21,012 nt of DNA from an uncultured Selenomonadales bacterium (GTDB taxonomy: Bacteria; Bacillota; Negativicutes; Selenomonadales; Selenomonadaceae), in NCBI GenBank assembly GCA_947165405.1, contig CAMVAG010000012.1:1-21012 (forward strand), given 5' to 3'. Below the pieces are notes generated by a model. The model saw only the letters and a program-made list of their open reading frames with translations, did no database searches and had not been told where the DNA came from. Below are positions 1 to 8,228 of the stretch, in pieces. Position 1 is the stretch's first letter, and each line of letters starts with the position of its first letter. Made by a program: the position numbers and the translations under genes.

Positions 1-149
1 GGTCTGTCATAAAAATCTACGCGGAAAATTTTTTCATGACAAGCCTCGCAAAATTGATGCGGCTCGTCGACAATCTTACGGCAATTCGGACAGCGTGGCG
101 GGAAAATAAAAAACTTCACCGCCTCCCACAATTCTCGAAAAAAATTCAT
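1..149 (-). CDS. comF: ComF-family protein, N-terminal part (runs off window)
   Basis: The 49 visible codons start at an ATG (149-147) preceded by a strong GGAGGG site (155-160) and remain open to the window edge. The peptide has the usual N-terminal layout of ComF proteins: a hydrophobic FFIFPPRC stretch, then a Cys4 zinc-ribbon-like pattern, CPNC at residues 20-23 and CEAC at 35-38. The phosphoribosyltransferase-like domain expected downstream is outside the window. ComF proteins act in DNA uptake during natural transformation or in related DNA metabolism; that role is family knowledge. The gene is divergent from carA and shares the 100-base gap with it. It was called from the zinc-ribbon pattern alone, so another zinc-ribbon protein remains possible. 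Confidence 0.72.
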   Translation of the reverse strand, partial: MNFFRELWEAVKFFIFPPRCPNCRKIVDEPHQFCEACHEKIFRVDFYDR

Positions 150-258
150 AGGCACCCTCCTTGTATACTTAAGGCAAAGGATTTGCAATGCGGCAAGGCG
201 TGTGATAAACTTTCGCACAAGTATAACAAAATAATTTGAGATTTAGTAGGTGAAGACT

Positions 259-1332
259 TTGAAAGGGAAATTGATACTGGAGGACGGCACGACATTTCGC
301 GGGCAACTGTTCGGCGGCTCGAACGCCACGACGGAGGGCGAAGTCGTCTTTAACACGGGCATGACCGGCTATCAAGAAATTTTGACCGACCCGTCGTATT
401 GTCGACAAATCGTCACGCTGACATATCCGCTGATTGGCAATTACGGCACGGCAAAACAATTTAATCAAAGCCGGAAAAGTTTTGTAGGCGGTTTGGTCGT
501 CGGCGAAATTTGCGAAAAACCTTCAAGCAGCTCAATGGAAAAGACTTTGCCCGAATTCCTCACGGCGGAGAAAATCCCTTGCCTCTATGACGTGGACACT
601 CGCGCCTTGACGAGGAAAATTCGTTCGGCGGGCACAATGAAAGGCGTGATTGTCAGCGAATACACCTCGCAGAGCACGATAAACGAAATGATGGCGTTGC
701 CGATTAGGAAAAATGTCGTCGAACAGGTGACGACGCCCGTAAGCTACACGCTCGACGCAAGAGAGGGCGCGCCGTATATCGTGACGATGGATTTTGGTAT
801 CAAGAAAAATATCCTCAACGCCTTGCGCAAATTGGGTTGTAAAGTTACGGTTGTCCCTGCCAAAACGCCCGCCGAAGCAATTCTTGCGCTCAAGCCCGAC
901 GGAATTTTTTTATCGAACGGACCCGGCGACCCCAAAGACGTGCCCGACATTATCCGCGAGGTAAAAAAACTTATCGGCAAGCGACCCATGTTCGGAATTT
1001 GCTTGGGACATCAGATTTTGGCTTTGGCAATGGGCGCGAACACTTACAAATTAAAATTCGGACATCGCGGCTCAAATCAGCCCGTGAAAAATTTGGAGAC
1101 GGGCAAGGTTGCAATCACCGCGCAGAATCACGGCTACGCAATCGACGCAAAATCTTTGCAAGGTCTGCCGGTTAAAATTACTCACGTCTCGTTGAACGAC
1201 GGCACGATTGAGGGTTTCCGTCATACGTCGTTGCCGATAAGTTCCGTGCAATATCATCCCGAAGCCGCGCCCGGTCCCAACGACAGCGTCCGCCTGTTTG
1301 ACGAATTCTTGGCTGCAATGCGTAATTCGTAA
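259..1332 (+). CDS. carA: Carbamoyl-phosphate synthase small (glutaminase) subunit
   Basis: CarA hydrolyses glutamine and passes ammonia to CarB to make carbamoyl phosphate for pyrimidines and arginine. The N-terminal CPSase_sm domain covers about residues 1-150 and a class I glutamine amidotransferase domain the rest. Visible in the latter are SNGPGDP, the nucleophile elbow GICLGHQ (Cys248) and the HPE pair (His333, Glu335). Length (357 aa) is normal. The start is uncertain: GTG at 250 is in frame but has no SD, whereas TTG at 259 has AGGTGA five bases upstream and gives the family-typical beginning MKGKLILEDG. A possible extended -10 (TGTGATAAA, 201-209) lies upstream. The last codons (MRNS) and stop fall inside an inverted-repeat element that separates the gene from carB. 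Confidence 0.96.
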   Translation: MKGKLILEDGTTFRGQLFGGSNATTEGEVVFNTGMTGYQEILTDPSYCRQIVTLTYPLIGNYGTAKQFNQSRKSFVGGLVVGEICEKPSSSSMEKTLPEFLTAEKIPCLYDVDTRALTRKIRSAGTMKGVIVSEYTSQSTINEMMALPIRKNVVEQVTTPVSYTLDAREGAPYIVTMDFGIKKNILNALRKLGCKVTVVPAKTPAEAILALKPDGIFLSNGPGDPKDVPDIIREVKKLIGKRPMFGICLGHQILALAMGANTYKLKFGHRGSNQPVKNLETGKVAITAQNHGYAIDAKSLQGLPVKITHVSLNDGTIEGFRHTSLPISSVQYHPEAAPGPNDSVRLFDEFLAAMRNS

Positions 1333-1349
1333 TGCGCAATGCGCAATTA
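1317..1349. repeat. Left arm of inverted repeat around the four-helix-bundle insert
   Basis: This arm is built from about four tandem units of the type AATGCGYA (AATGCGTAATTCGTAATGCGCAATGCGCAATTA in sense, given here as units). It is nearly the reverse complement of the arm at 1736-1767. It contains the last codons and stop of carA. Together with the right arm it bounds a segment of about 450 bases between carA and carB. Confidence 0.8.
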
Positions 1350-1363
1350 ATCGGAAATGAAAA

Positions 1364-1720
1364 ATGAGAGAACCTAATTTGATAGTTGATAAAAGCATGG
1401 CGTTTGCTGTCAGGATTGTAAATCTTTATAAATATCTTAAAGATAAACATTCGGAATACGTTCTTTCAAAACAAGTGTTACGCAGCGGCACAAGTATAGG
1501 TGCCAATGTCAAAGAAGCTACTCGTGCTCAATCAAAGGCAGATTTCAATACAAAAATGCACATTGCCATGAAAGAAGCCGTTGAAACAGAATATTGGCTT
1601 GAACTCTTGGAAAAGACTAAATACATAACCAAAGACCAAGCTGAAAGTATGCTCGCTGACTGTGTGGAACTCATAAAGATTTTGATTGCAATTACAAAAA
1701 CCGTAAAAAGCAATTCGTGA
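1364..1720 (+). CDS. Four-helix-bundle protein (23S rRNA intervening-sequence protein family)
   Basis: The protein (118 aa) matches the small all-helical family known as four helix bundle protein, S23 or 23S rRNA IVP. Diagnostic is the middle part, LRSGTSIGANVKEA, followed by a conserved amphipathic helix with MKEAVETEYWLELL and a C-terminal helix ending in a short polar tail. The function of the family is unknown. Members often sit in 23S rRNA intervening sequences or between tandem-repeat elements, and this copy lies between inverted repeats (1317-1349 and 1736-1767) that split carA from carB. The start is an ATG with no clear SD; a weak AAATGAAA stretch precedes it. Codon use is more AT-rich than in the car genes, consistent with insertion. 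It is a foreign passenger in the car operon and is probably unrelated to carbamoyl phosphate synthesis. Confidence 0.88.
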   Translation: MREPNLIVDKSMAFAVRIVNLYKYLKDKHSEYVLSKQVLRSGTSIGANVKEATRAQSKADFNTKMHIAMKEAVETEYWLELLEKTKYITKDQAESMLADCVELIKILIAITKTVKSNS

Positions 1721-1735
1721 CGACGCAACTTTTTT

Positions 1736-1767
1736 CATTGCGCATTACGCATTGCGCATTACGCATT
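1736..1767. repeat. Right arm of inverted repeat around the four-helix-bundle insert
   Basis: Four alternating units (CATTGCGCATTACG and repeats of it) form the near reverse complement of the arm at 1317-1349. The arm ends four bases before the carB SD (AAGGAGG, 1771-1777), so carB keeps its own ribosome binding site. Confidence 0.8.
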
Positions 1768-1786
1768 TCTAAGGAGGCACAAAGCT

Positions 1787-4700
1787 TTGCCTAAGAAAAA
1801 AAATCTCAATAAAATAATCGTCATCGGTTCGGGGCCGATAATCATAGGGCAGGCAGCGGAATTCGACTACGCTGGCTCGCAAGCTTGTCGTTCGCTCAAA
1901 GAGGAAGGCTTGGAAGTTGTCCTCGTCAATTCAAATCCCGCAACGATAATGACTGACGCAAACATCGCCGACCGCGTTTATATTGAGCCGCTGACCGTAG
2001 ACTTTTTGACGGCGATAATTGAAAAGGAACGCCCCGACGGATTGCTTGCGACACTCGGCGGACAGGCGGGCTTGAATTTGGCAGTTCAGTTGGCGGAGAG
2101 CGGCGCGCTTGAAAAATACAACGTCGAACTTTTGGGCACGTCGATTGAGGCGATTAAGAAAGCCGAAGACCGCGAAATGTTCAAAGAGACAATGGAACGA
2201 ATCGGCGAACCGATTCCCGAATCCGTTATCGTCGAGGACATTCACGGCGCGATTGACTTCGCAAACCAAATCGGCTACCCGCTGATTGTTCGTCCCGCTT
2301 ACACACTCGGCGGCACGGGCGGCGGCATTGCCAACAACGAGGAAGAACTTATCGAAATTACTTTGCGCGGGCTCAAATACTCAATGATCGGTCAAGTTTT
2401 GATTGAACGCAGTATCGCGGGCTGGAAAGAAATTGAGTACGAGGTCATGCGCGACGGCAACGACAACTGCATAACGATTTGCTCAATGGAAAATTTCGAC
2501 CCCGTCGGAGTGCACACGGGCGATTCAATCGTTGTTGCCCCGACTCAAACGCTCAACGACCACGAGTATCAGCTTTTGCGTTCGGCAAGTTTGAAAATCA
2601 TCCGCGCACTTGAAATTGAGGGCGGCTGCAACATTCAATTTGCGCTTGACCCGAAGAGCGACAATTATTACGTTATCGAAGTCAATCCCCGCGTCAGTCG
2701 AAGTTCCGCGCTTGCGTCGAAGGCGACGGGCTATCCGATTGCGAAAGTCAGCGTCAAGATTGCAATCGGCTACACGCTTGACGAAATTGTCAACGCCGTC
2801 ACCAAGACAACCAAAGCTTGCTTCGAACCGAGCGTAGATTATATCGTTGTGAAGTTCCCGCGTTGGCCGTTCGATAAATTTGTTTATGCCGATACGACGC
2901 TCGGTACGCAAATGAAAGCAACGGGCGAAGTCATGAGCCTCGACCGAACTTTCGAAGGCGCGATTTTGAAAGCCGTCCGCAGTTTGGAAATCGGAGTCAA
3001 TCGTTTGCATATGGACAAGATGGACGATTGGGACAATGCAAAAATTAAAAAGCGTTTAAGTCGCGTCGACGACGAGCGGCTTTTCCTTATCGCCGAAGCT
3101 CTGCGCAGAGGTATCGCCACGCCCGAAGAAATTGCCGAAATCACGAAGATTGACCGCTGGTTTATCGACAAGATAAAAAATATCGCCGATATGGAAGTTC
3201 GTTTGCAAAAGGGCGAACTTAATGCAAAGGCTCTGCGCGAGGCAAAACTTTTGGGCTTGTCTGATAAATCCGTTTCCGAATTGACCGGCACCGCTATCAA
3301 AGAGATTCGAGACATGCGCAAGCAATTCAAAATTCTGCCCGTGTACAAAATGGTTGACACCTGCGCAGCGGAATTCGAGGCAGCGACGCCCTACTACTAT
3401 TCGACTTATCACGGCGAAGTTGACGAGGTGGAAGTCAGCAACAAGAAAAAAATTATCGTCTTGGGCTCCGGACCGATTAGGATTGGTCAAGGCGTCGAAT
3501 TCGATTATTGCTCCGTGCACAGCGTTTGGGCTCTGCGCGAGGCGGGCATCGAGGCGATTATCATAAACAACAACCCCGAAACCGTTTCGACCGACTTTGA
3601 CATTTCCGACAAACTTTATTTCGAGCCGCTCACGACCGAAGACGTTTTGAATATCGTCGACAAGGAAAGACCCGACGGCGTTATCGTTCAATTCGGAGGA
3701 CAGACTGCGATTAATCTTGCGGCAAGTTTGGCGGAGGCAGGCGTTAAAATTTTCGGGACAAGTGTCGACGACATCGACCGCGCAGAAGACCGTGAACGCT
3801 TCGACGAAATGTTGACCGAATTAAATATTCCGCGCCCGAAAGGAATCAGCGTCACAAACCTCGACGACGCGATAACCGGTGCGGAAAATATCGGCTACCC
3901 CGTCATGGTTCGTCCAAGTTACGTTTTGGGCGGGCGCGCAATGGAAATCGTCTACAACGAGGAAGAACTTCGCGACTACATGAGCCGCGCCGTCAAAGTC
4001 ACTCCCGACCATCCCGTCCTCGTCGACAGATACATGCAGGGCACGGAGGTTGAAGTTGATGCGATTTCGGACGGTGTCGATGTTGTCATTCCCGGCATTA
4101 TGGAGCACGTCGAACGGGCGGGCGTTCACAGCGGAGACTCAATCGCCGTTTATCCGCCGCAAACTCTTCCGTCGAAAGTCATTTACACGATAACCGACTA
4201 CACCAAACGCATGGCTCTCGCGCTCAAAGTCAAAGGCTTGCTGAACATTCAATACGTCGTGGCGGACGGCAAAGTTTATGTTATCGAAGTCAATCCTCGC
4301 TCAAGCCGAACGGTTCCTTTCTTAAGCAAAGTCACGAATATTAAAATGGTCAATGTGGCAACGCGGGCGGCTCTGGGCAAGACGCTCAAGGAAATGGGCT
4401 ATTATTCGGGAATGGTTGAGCCGAAACCTTATGTTGCCGTCAAAGCTCCCGTGTTCTCCTTCGCGAAGATGCAAGACGTTGATATTTCTCTCGGCCCCGA
4501 AATGAAATCGACGGGCGAAGTCATGGGCATTGATTATCACTACGCCCGCGCTCTTTACAAGGCGATAACCGGCGCAGGCATGAACATTCCCAAGAACGGT
4601 TGCATTTTGTTCACGGTCGCCGATAAGGACAAGGAAGAAATGAAACAGCTCGCCAAAGCTTTTTCCGAACTCGGCTTTAAGATTGTTGCAACGGAAGGCA

Positions 4701-5014
4701 CCGCCAAAGCTCTGCACTCAATCGGAATCGATGCGGAAATTGTCGGCAAAGTTCATCAGCGCAGCACCGATATTATCCAAATGATTAAGCTCGGAAAGAT
4801 TCACATGGTCGTGAACACGCAAGCTCCCGGCAAACACATTGCCAAAGACGGCTTCCGCATTCGTCGTGCGACGGTTGAGTTGGGCGTTCCTTGCCTCACC
4901 AGTCTCGACACGGCTTGGGAAGTCATGCGCGTTTTAACTTTCATGAGAGACAGAAGACTCGTTTACTCGCTGGCGATTCAAGATTACGTCGGCGGCGGTG
5001 ATGCTCTGGCATGA
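1787..5014 (+). CDS. carB: Carbamoyl-phosphate synthase large subunit
   Basis: CarB uses two ATP, bicarbonate and CarA-derived ammonia to make carbamoyl phosphate. The 1075-residue length is standard. It is an internal duplication. Each half opens with a GSGPI-IGQ-EFDY signature (near residues 13 and 560) followed by an ATP-grasp region with VRPAYTLGGTGGG (first half) or VRPSYVLGGRAM (second half) and an EVNPR(V/S)SRS/R element. An oligomerisation segment lies between the halves. From about residue 937 an MGS-like regulatory domain follows (LFTVADKDKEEM ... IVATEGTAKAL), where effectors such as UMP or ornithine bind in relatives. The start is TTG with AAGGAGG nine bases upstream. It is separated from carA by the repeat-bounded insert and may depend on read-through across it. 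A terminator follows at 5112-5154. Confidence 0.97.
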   Translation: MPKKKNLNKIIVIGSGPIIIGQAAEFDYAGSQACRSLKEEGLEVVLVNSNPATIMTDANIADRVYIEPLTVDFLTAIIEKERPDGLLATLGGQAGLNLAVQLAESGALEKYNVELLGTSIEAIKKAEDREMFKETMERIGEPIPESVIVEDIHGAIDFANQIGYPLIVRPAYTLGGTGGGIANNEEELIEITLRGLKYSMIGQVLIERSIAGWKEIEYEVMRDGNDNCITICSMENFDPVGVHTGDSIVVAPTQTLNDHEYQLLRSASLKIIRALEIEGGCNIQFALDPKSDNYYVIEVNPRVSRSSALASKATGYPIAKVSVKIAIGYTLDEIVNAVTKTTKACFEPSVDYIVVKFPRWPFDKFVYADTTLGTQMKATGEVMSLDRTFEGAILKAVRSLEIGVNRLHMDKMDDWDNAKIKKRLSRVDDERLFLIAEALRRGIATPEEIAEITKIDRWFIDKIKNIADMEVRLQKGELNAKALREAKLLGLSDKSVSELTGTAIKEIRDMRKQFKILPVYKMVDTCAAEFEAATPYYYSTYHGEVDEVEVSNKKKIIVLGSGPIRIGQGVEFDYCSVHSVWALREAGIEAIIINNNPETVSTDFDISDKLYFEPLTTEDVLNIVDKERPDGVIVQFGGQTAINLAASLAEAGVKIFGTSVDDIDRAEDRERFDEMLTELNIPRPKGISVTNLDDAITGAENIGYPVMVRPSYVLGGRAMEIVYNEEELRDYMSRAVKVTPDHPVLVDRYMQGTEVEVDAISDGVDVVIPGIMEHVERAGVHSGDSIAVYPPQTLPSKVIYTITDYTKRMALALKVKGLLNIQYVVADGKVYVIEVNPRSSRTVPFLSKVTNIKMVNVATRAALGKTLKEMGYYSGMVEPKPYVAVKAPVFSFAKMQDVDISLGPEMKSTGEVMGIDYHYARALYKAITGAGMNIPKNGCILFTVADKDKEEMKQLAKAFSELGFKIVATEGTAKALHSIGIDAEIVGKVHQRSTDIIQMIKLGKIHMVVNTQAPGKHIAKDGFRIRRATVELGVPCLTSLDTAWEVMRVLTFMRDRRLVYSLAIQDYVGGGDALA

Positions 5015-5111
5015 AGTTTTTATGCGGGCAGCCGCATTACAACAACCGGACGCATTGGACGGAAATATTGGAAACGTCGCCGACTTAAAATCCGATAAAC
5101 ACACTCCGAAA

Positions 5112-5154
5112 TAAAAATTACCTCCGAAATTTTCGCGGAGGTTAATTTTTTTTT
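5112..5154 (+). terminator. Rho-independent terminator after carB
   Basis: The stem CCTCCG (5121-5126) pairs with CGGAGG (5136-5141), extended by AAAATTA/TTAATTTT with one bulge, and is followed by a run of nine T. It closes the car transcript and insulates sppA. The 97 bases between carB and this hairpin hold only a short unsupported ORF and a 6-bp palindrome (5022-5037). Confidence 0.82.
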
Positions 5155-5202
5155 AACAGCTTTATGTTTGATGACACGTCAGCGGCTTGTTTTAGCAATT
5201 CT

Positions 5203-5231
5203 TTGCCCAATCTTCGCGACTGTGGTAAAAT
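5203..5231 (+). promoter_or_regulatory. Promoter of the sppA-like gene
   Basis: TTGCCC (5203-5208), a 17-base spacer and TAAAAT (5226-5231) match a vegetative sigma-70/sigma-A promoter. It lies after the carB terminator and 46 bases before the ATG. The same TTGNNN-N17-TAAAAT form occurs before the RNase E/G gene and ribD. Confidence 0.6.
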
Positions 5232-5277
5232 TGCCGTGTCATTATAAATTTTAAGATTCATAAGGCGGTTTAATAAC

Positions 5278-6078
5278 ATGAGCATTTTTTCTCACAAAAA
5301 AATTTTAAAACTCTATTTGAACGGCGAAATAACTTCCGACGCGTCAAAATTCAACATCGATAATTCCCTCTTGAAATTGAAAACTACATTGCTTGAAGTA
5401 AAACAGACGAACAAAGACAATTACAAAGGAATTCTTTTGAAAATAAATTCTCCGGGAGGCGCGGCTGCCACGAGTGAGGAATTGGCAAAATTAATTTTCA
5501 GCTTAAGGCAAGAGGTGCCCGTCGTCACTTCGATTAGCGACAGTGCTTGTTCGGGCGCGTATATGATTGCCGCCGCCTCCAATTATATTTTCGCCAACAC
5601 ATTGTCTTGGACGGGCTCTATCGGTGTGATTATGATGTTGCCTAACTACCAAGAGCTGTCGAAAAAATTTGGCGTTTCTTTCAAGACGATAAAATCCGGC
5701 AAAATGAAAGACTTGGGCAGCCCTTTCCGCGAAATGACACCCGATGAAGAAAATTACCTTGAGACGCTCGTCAAGAAGGCGCACGAGGAATTCGTTAATT
5801 TTATAAAACTCACGCGTCCCAATGCAATTAATCTTGATGAATTGGCAGACGGCAGAATTTTGGACGCTCGCACTGCTCTTGAAAATAATCTTATCGACAG
5901 GCTCGGCACCGAGGACGACGCTTTAAACTTTTTGATTACCGAAATTCTTCACGGCAACAAAAAAGATTTCTCCATAACCGACACCACACCAAAACCAAGT
6001 TTTTTGAAACGAATACTCGATATGACCGCACCGATTACGATTAAATTTGAGTTGCCCGATAATTTTCTGAGGTTCTGA
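5278..6078 (+). CDS. sppA: SppA-like S49 family serine peptidase
   Basis: S49 peptidases of the SppA type use a Ser-Lys dyad and degrade remnant signal peptides. Visible here are the oxyanion/substrate segment NSPGGAAATSEEL (near residues 59-71), the nucleophile in SACSGAYMIAAA (Ser92) and the general-base segment KSGKMKDLGSP. Lys144 lies 52 residues after the serine, the spacing found in Bacillus SppA (Ser147/Lys199). The C-terminal ADGRILDARTALENNLIDRLG motif is also typical. The protein has 266 residues and starts almost at the catalytic domain, with no convincing signal peptide or transmembrane anchor, so it may be cytosolic or peripherally bound. AAGGCGG lies nine bases before the ATG. 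It is monocistronic, between its own promoter and terminator. Confidence 0.9.
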   Translation: MSIFSHKKILKLYLNGEITSDASKFNIDNSLLKLKTTLLEVKQTNKDNYKGILLKINSPGGAAATSEELAKLIFSLRQEVPVVTSISDSACSGAYMIAAASNYIFANTLSWTGSIGVIMMLPNYQELSKKFGVSFKTIKSGKMKDLGSPFREMTPDEENYLETLVKKAHEEFVNFIKLTRPNAINLDELADGRILDARTALENNLIDRLGTEDDALNFLITEILHGNKKDFSITDTTPKPSFLKRILDMTAPITIKFELPDNFLRF

Positions 6079-6088
6079 TAAAAAAAAT

Positions 6089-6118
6089 GCCCCGACTTTA
6101 GTCGAGGCTTTTTTTTTT
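6089..6118 (+). terminator. Rho-independent terminator after sppA
   Basis: GCCCCGAC and GTCGAGGC form an 8-bp stem with one mismatch around a TTTA loop, followed by ten T. It begins ten bases after the sppA stop codon. Confidence 0.88.
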
Positions 6119-6186
6119 GAGAATTTCCTTTTCGCGCCGGAATCAACCGCGACTTTTCGACTTTAACAACACGCTCTAAAAAAATT

Positions 6187-6215
6187 TTGCAATAATTTTT
6201 ACGTTACGTTAAAAT
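6187..6215 (+). promoter_or_regulatory. Promoter of the RNase E/G operon
   Basis: TTGCAA (6187-6192), a 17-base spacer and TAAAAT (6210-6215) lie just upstream of the GGAG (6222-6225) that serves the ATG at 6233. This leaves a very short 5' leader of about ten bases. Confidence 0.6.
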
Positions 6216-6232
6216 GTTCGCGGAGTGATTCA

Positions 6233-7315
6233 ATGAAGAAGATAATAATCAGTCATAAGCTCGGCACAACTTGCGCGGTCGTGATTGCGGCAGGCGAAGT
6301 CAGCGCGATTTATTTTGAACGAAATGACAGCCCGCGACTTGTCGGCAACATTTACAAAGGCACCGTGAAAAATTTTTTGCCGGGAATGCAAGCGGCGTTC
6401 GTGGACATCGGGCGCGAAAAAAATGCCTTCCTGCAATTCAATTCCCCGAAAGATTTTTCCGTCGGGCAAAGTGTCTTGATTCAAATCGAAAAAGACGAAA
6501 GCGGCTCGAAAGGCGCAAGGGCGACGCTCAATATCAGCTTGGCGGGGCGATTTTTAATTTTCTTGCCGACGCTCAATTATATCGGCGTGTCGAATAAAAT
6601 TCGCGGCGGTGAACGTGATAGACTTCATGCGCTGGCAAAAAAAATTCGTCCGAGTGATTCGGGCATAATCATTCGGACGGCGGCTCAAGGTTGCGACGAA
6701 AAAATTTTACTCGATGAACTTGTCGACCTTCAATCGCTTTGGACAAAAATTCTTGAACTCAATGCCAAACGCAAGCCGCCCGCGCTCCTCAAAGCCGACG
6801 ACCTCCTCGAAAAAATTCTTCGCGACGAATTCACTGAAGACACCGAATTTATCGTCGACAACTTGAAAATTTATCGGCGGCTTTCCGAAAGAGGCAACGT
6901 CACTTTTTACGAGGGCGACGCGCCGATTTTCGAGGCGTTCGGTGTGGCGGAAGAAATTTCCAAAATCGATAAGCGCGAACTTTCTTTGCCGAGCGGCGGG
7001 CAAATTGTTATCGACAAGACGGAGGCTTTTACGGCCGTCGACGTGAACACCGGCAAATTTATCGGGAAGACTGACTTTGACGAAACGGTTTTGAAAACGA
7101 ATTTGGAAGCGGCTCAACTTCTTCTCAAGCAGCTGAAACTTCGCGACCTCGGCGGGATTATAATCGTCGACTTCATTGACATGGACAACGACGCGCACAA
7201 AAAAATTTTGATGGACTTCCTGCGCGAGCGAGCCGCCTTCGACCGAAACAAAACCAAAATTGTGGATATGACGCCGCTGGGTCTCGTCGAGATAACGCGG
7301 CACAGCAGGAGTTAG
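6233..7315 (+). CDS. rng: Ribonuclease E/G family protein, short form without Zn-link
   Basis: RNase E/G enzymes are Mg2+-dependent endonucleases that process rRNA and decay mRNA. An S1-like RNA-binding segment (VGNIYKGTVKNFLPGMQAAFVDIG) lies near residues 36-60. The DNase I-like catalytic part has both metal-binding aspartates, Asp270 in TAVDVNTGKF and Asp313 in IIVDFIDM. Their 43-residue spacing equals that of E. coli Asp303/Asp346. The protein stops at TPLGLVEITRHSRS. In RNase G the CPxCxG zinc-link and a small C-terminal domain would follow, so roughly 100-130 residues are absent and the total is 360. GGAG lies seven bases before the ATG. The gene leads an operon with the LacX-like and MBL genes (33-base gap). 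Loss of the zinc link should affect tetramer assembly as known in E. coli RNase E, but the active site looks intact. Confidence 0.87.
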   Translation: MKKIIISHKLGTTCAVVIAAGEVSAIYFERNDSPRLVGNIYKGTVKNFLPGMQAAFVDIGREKNAFLQFNSPKDFSVGQSVLIQIEKDESGSKGARATLNISLAGRFLIFLPTLNYIGVSNKIRGGERDRLHALAKKIRPSDSGIIIRTAAQGCDEKILLDELVDLQSLWTKILELNAKRKPPALLKADDLLEKILRDEFTEDTEFIVDNLKIYRRLSERGNVTFYEGDAPIFEAFGVAEEISKIDKRELSLPSGGQIVIDKTEAFTAVDVNTGKFIGKTDFDETVLKTNLEAAQLLLKQLKLRDLGGIIIVDFIDMDNDAHKKILMDFLRERAAFDRNKTKIVDMTPLGLVEITRHSRS

Positions 7316-7348
7316 CATACAAATATTTTTTTCAAAGGAGAAATGTTT

Positions 7349-8227
7349 ATGTTGCACACACTCAAAAACGATGTTCTCAAAATCAAGGTTGCCGAACGCG
7401 GCGCGGAGCTCAAATCGATAACCGCTCTTGCTGACGGCACGGAGTATCTTTTCGACGGCGACCCGACTTGGTGGAAATATTCTTCGCCGATTCTCTTCCC
7501 GATTGTAGGAAAGCTCGTCGACAACAAGTATCGCGCCGAAGGTAAGGAATACACTTTGCCCGGTCACGGCTTCGCCCGCACAAGTGATTTTTGGCTCGTC
7601 GACGCCACCGCAAGCACTCTGACTTTCGCGCTCGAATCCAACGCCGCCACGTTCAAAGTTTATCCTTACCGCTTCCGCTTGGAAATTTCTTTTGAACTTG
7701 TCGGCAACGAAATCAAATTTATTTGGAAAGTTTTCAACGTCGACGACAAGGAAATTTATTTTTCAATCGGAGCACATCCCGCGCTGTGTTGTCCGATTGC
7801 CTACCGCGAAAAATTTGAGGATTGCTATTTGAAATTCAACAAGGCGGAAAAATCTTCGCGCCTGCCTCTTGCCTCGAACGGAGCCTTGACGCATGAAAGA
7901 ATCCCGACGCTTGACGGCACCGAACTTGATTTGAATTACGAAATCTTCAAGGGCGACGCGCTTGTCTTTGACGATTTGAAATCGGACGAGGTCTCTGTTT
8001 GTTCGCGCAAAAGTTCCAAGTCAATCACCGTCCGCGCCAAAGGTTTTCCGTATTGGGGCTTCTGGTCTCCCGCGCAGGGCGGCGCGCCTTTTGTCTGCAT
8101 TGAGCCTTGGCACGGGCATGCAGATTACGAAGACTTCACGGGCGAACTCAAAGACAAGGAAGGCATTATCAAACTTGCCGTCGGCGAAACTTTCAAAACG
8201 GAAATGTCTTTTATCATAGGTGAATAA
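7349..8227 (+). CDS. Aldose 1-epimerase family protein (LacX-like)
   Basis: The protein belongs to the galactose-mutarotase superfamily, LacX branch, whose members are thought to interconvert anomers of sugars or sugar phosphates; the substrate here is unknown. Signatures are LPGHGFARTSDFW (His73), FSIGAHPALCCP (His143) and the C-terminal CIEPWHGHAD, whose Glu252 is the expected catalytic base. Length (292 aa) is typical. ATG at 7343 is only two bases from AAAGGAG (7334-7340), whereas ATG at 7349 has an eight-base spacing, so 7349 is the likelier start. The gene is cotranscribed with the upstream RNase and runs up to the downstream MBL-fold gene with almost no gap. Confidence 0.88.
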   Translation: MLHTLKNDVLKIKVAERGAELKSITALADGTEYLFDGDPTWWKYSSPILFPIVGKLVDNKYRAEGKEYTLPGHGFARTSDFWLVDATASTLTFALESNAATFKVYPYRFRLEISFELVGNEIKFIWKVFNVDDKEIYFSIGAHPALCCPIAYREKFEDCYLKFNKAEKSSRLPLASNGALTHERIPTLDGTELDLNYEIFKGDALVFDDLKSDEVSVCSRKSSKSITVRAKGFPYWGFWSPAQGGAPFVCIEPWHGHADYEDFTGELKDKEGIIKLAVGETFKTEMSFIIGE

Positions 8228-8228
8228 T

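Noticed and set aside
150..258. Pyrimidine-responsive attenuator or PyrR site before carA
   Set aside because: No terminator hairpin or recognisable PyrR motif is visible in the 110-base leader.
1317..1767. CRISPR-like short tandem repeats
   Set aside because: The units are contiguous and lack spacers; this is an inverted repeat around a gene.
2525..3010. Minus-strand open frames inside carB
   Set aside because: Codon-bias shadows of a strongly conserved gene; no SD or domain.
5022..5114. Thirty-codon ORF between carB and its terminator
   Set aside because: No SD and no recognisable sequence; could be chance.
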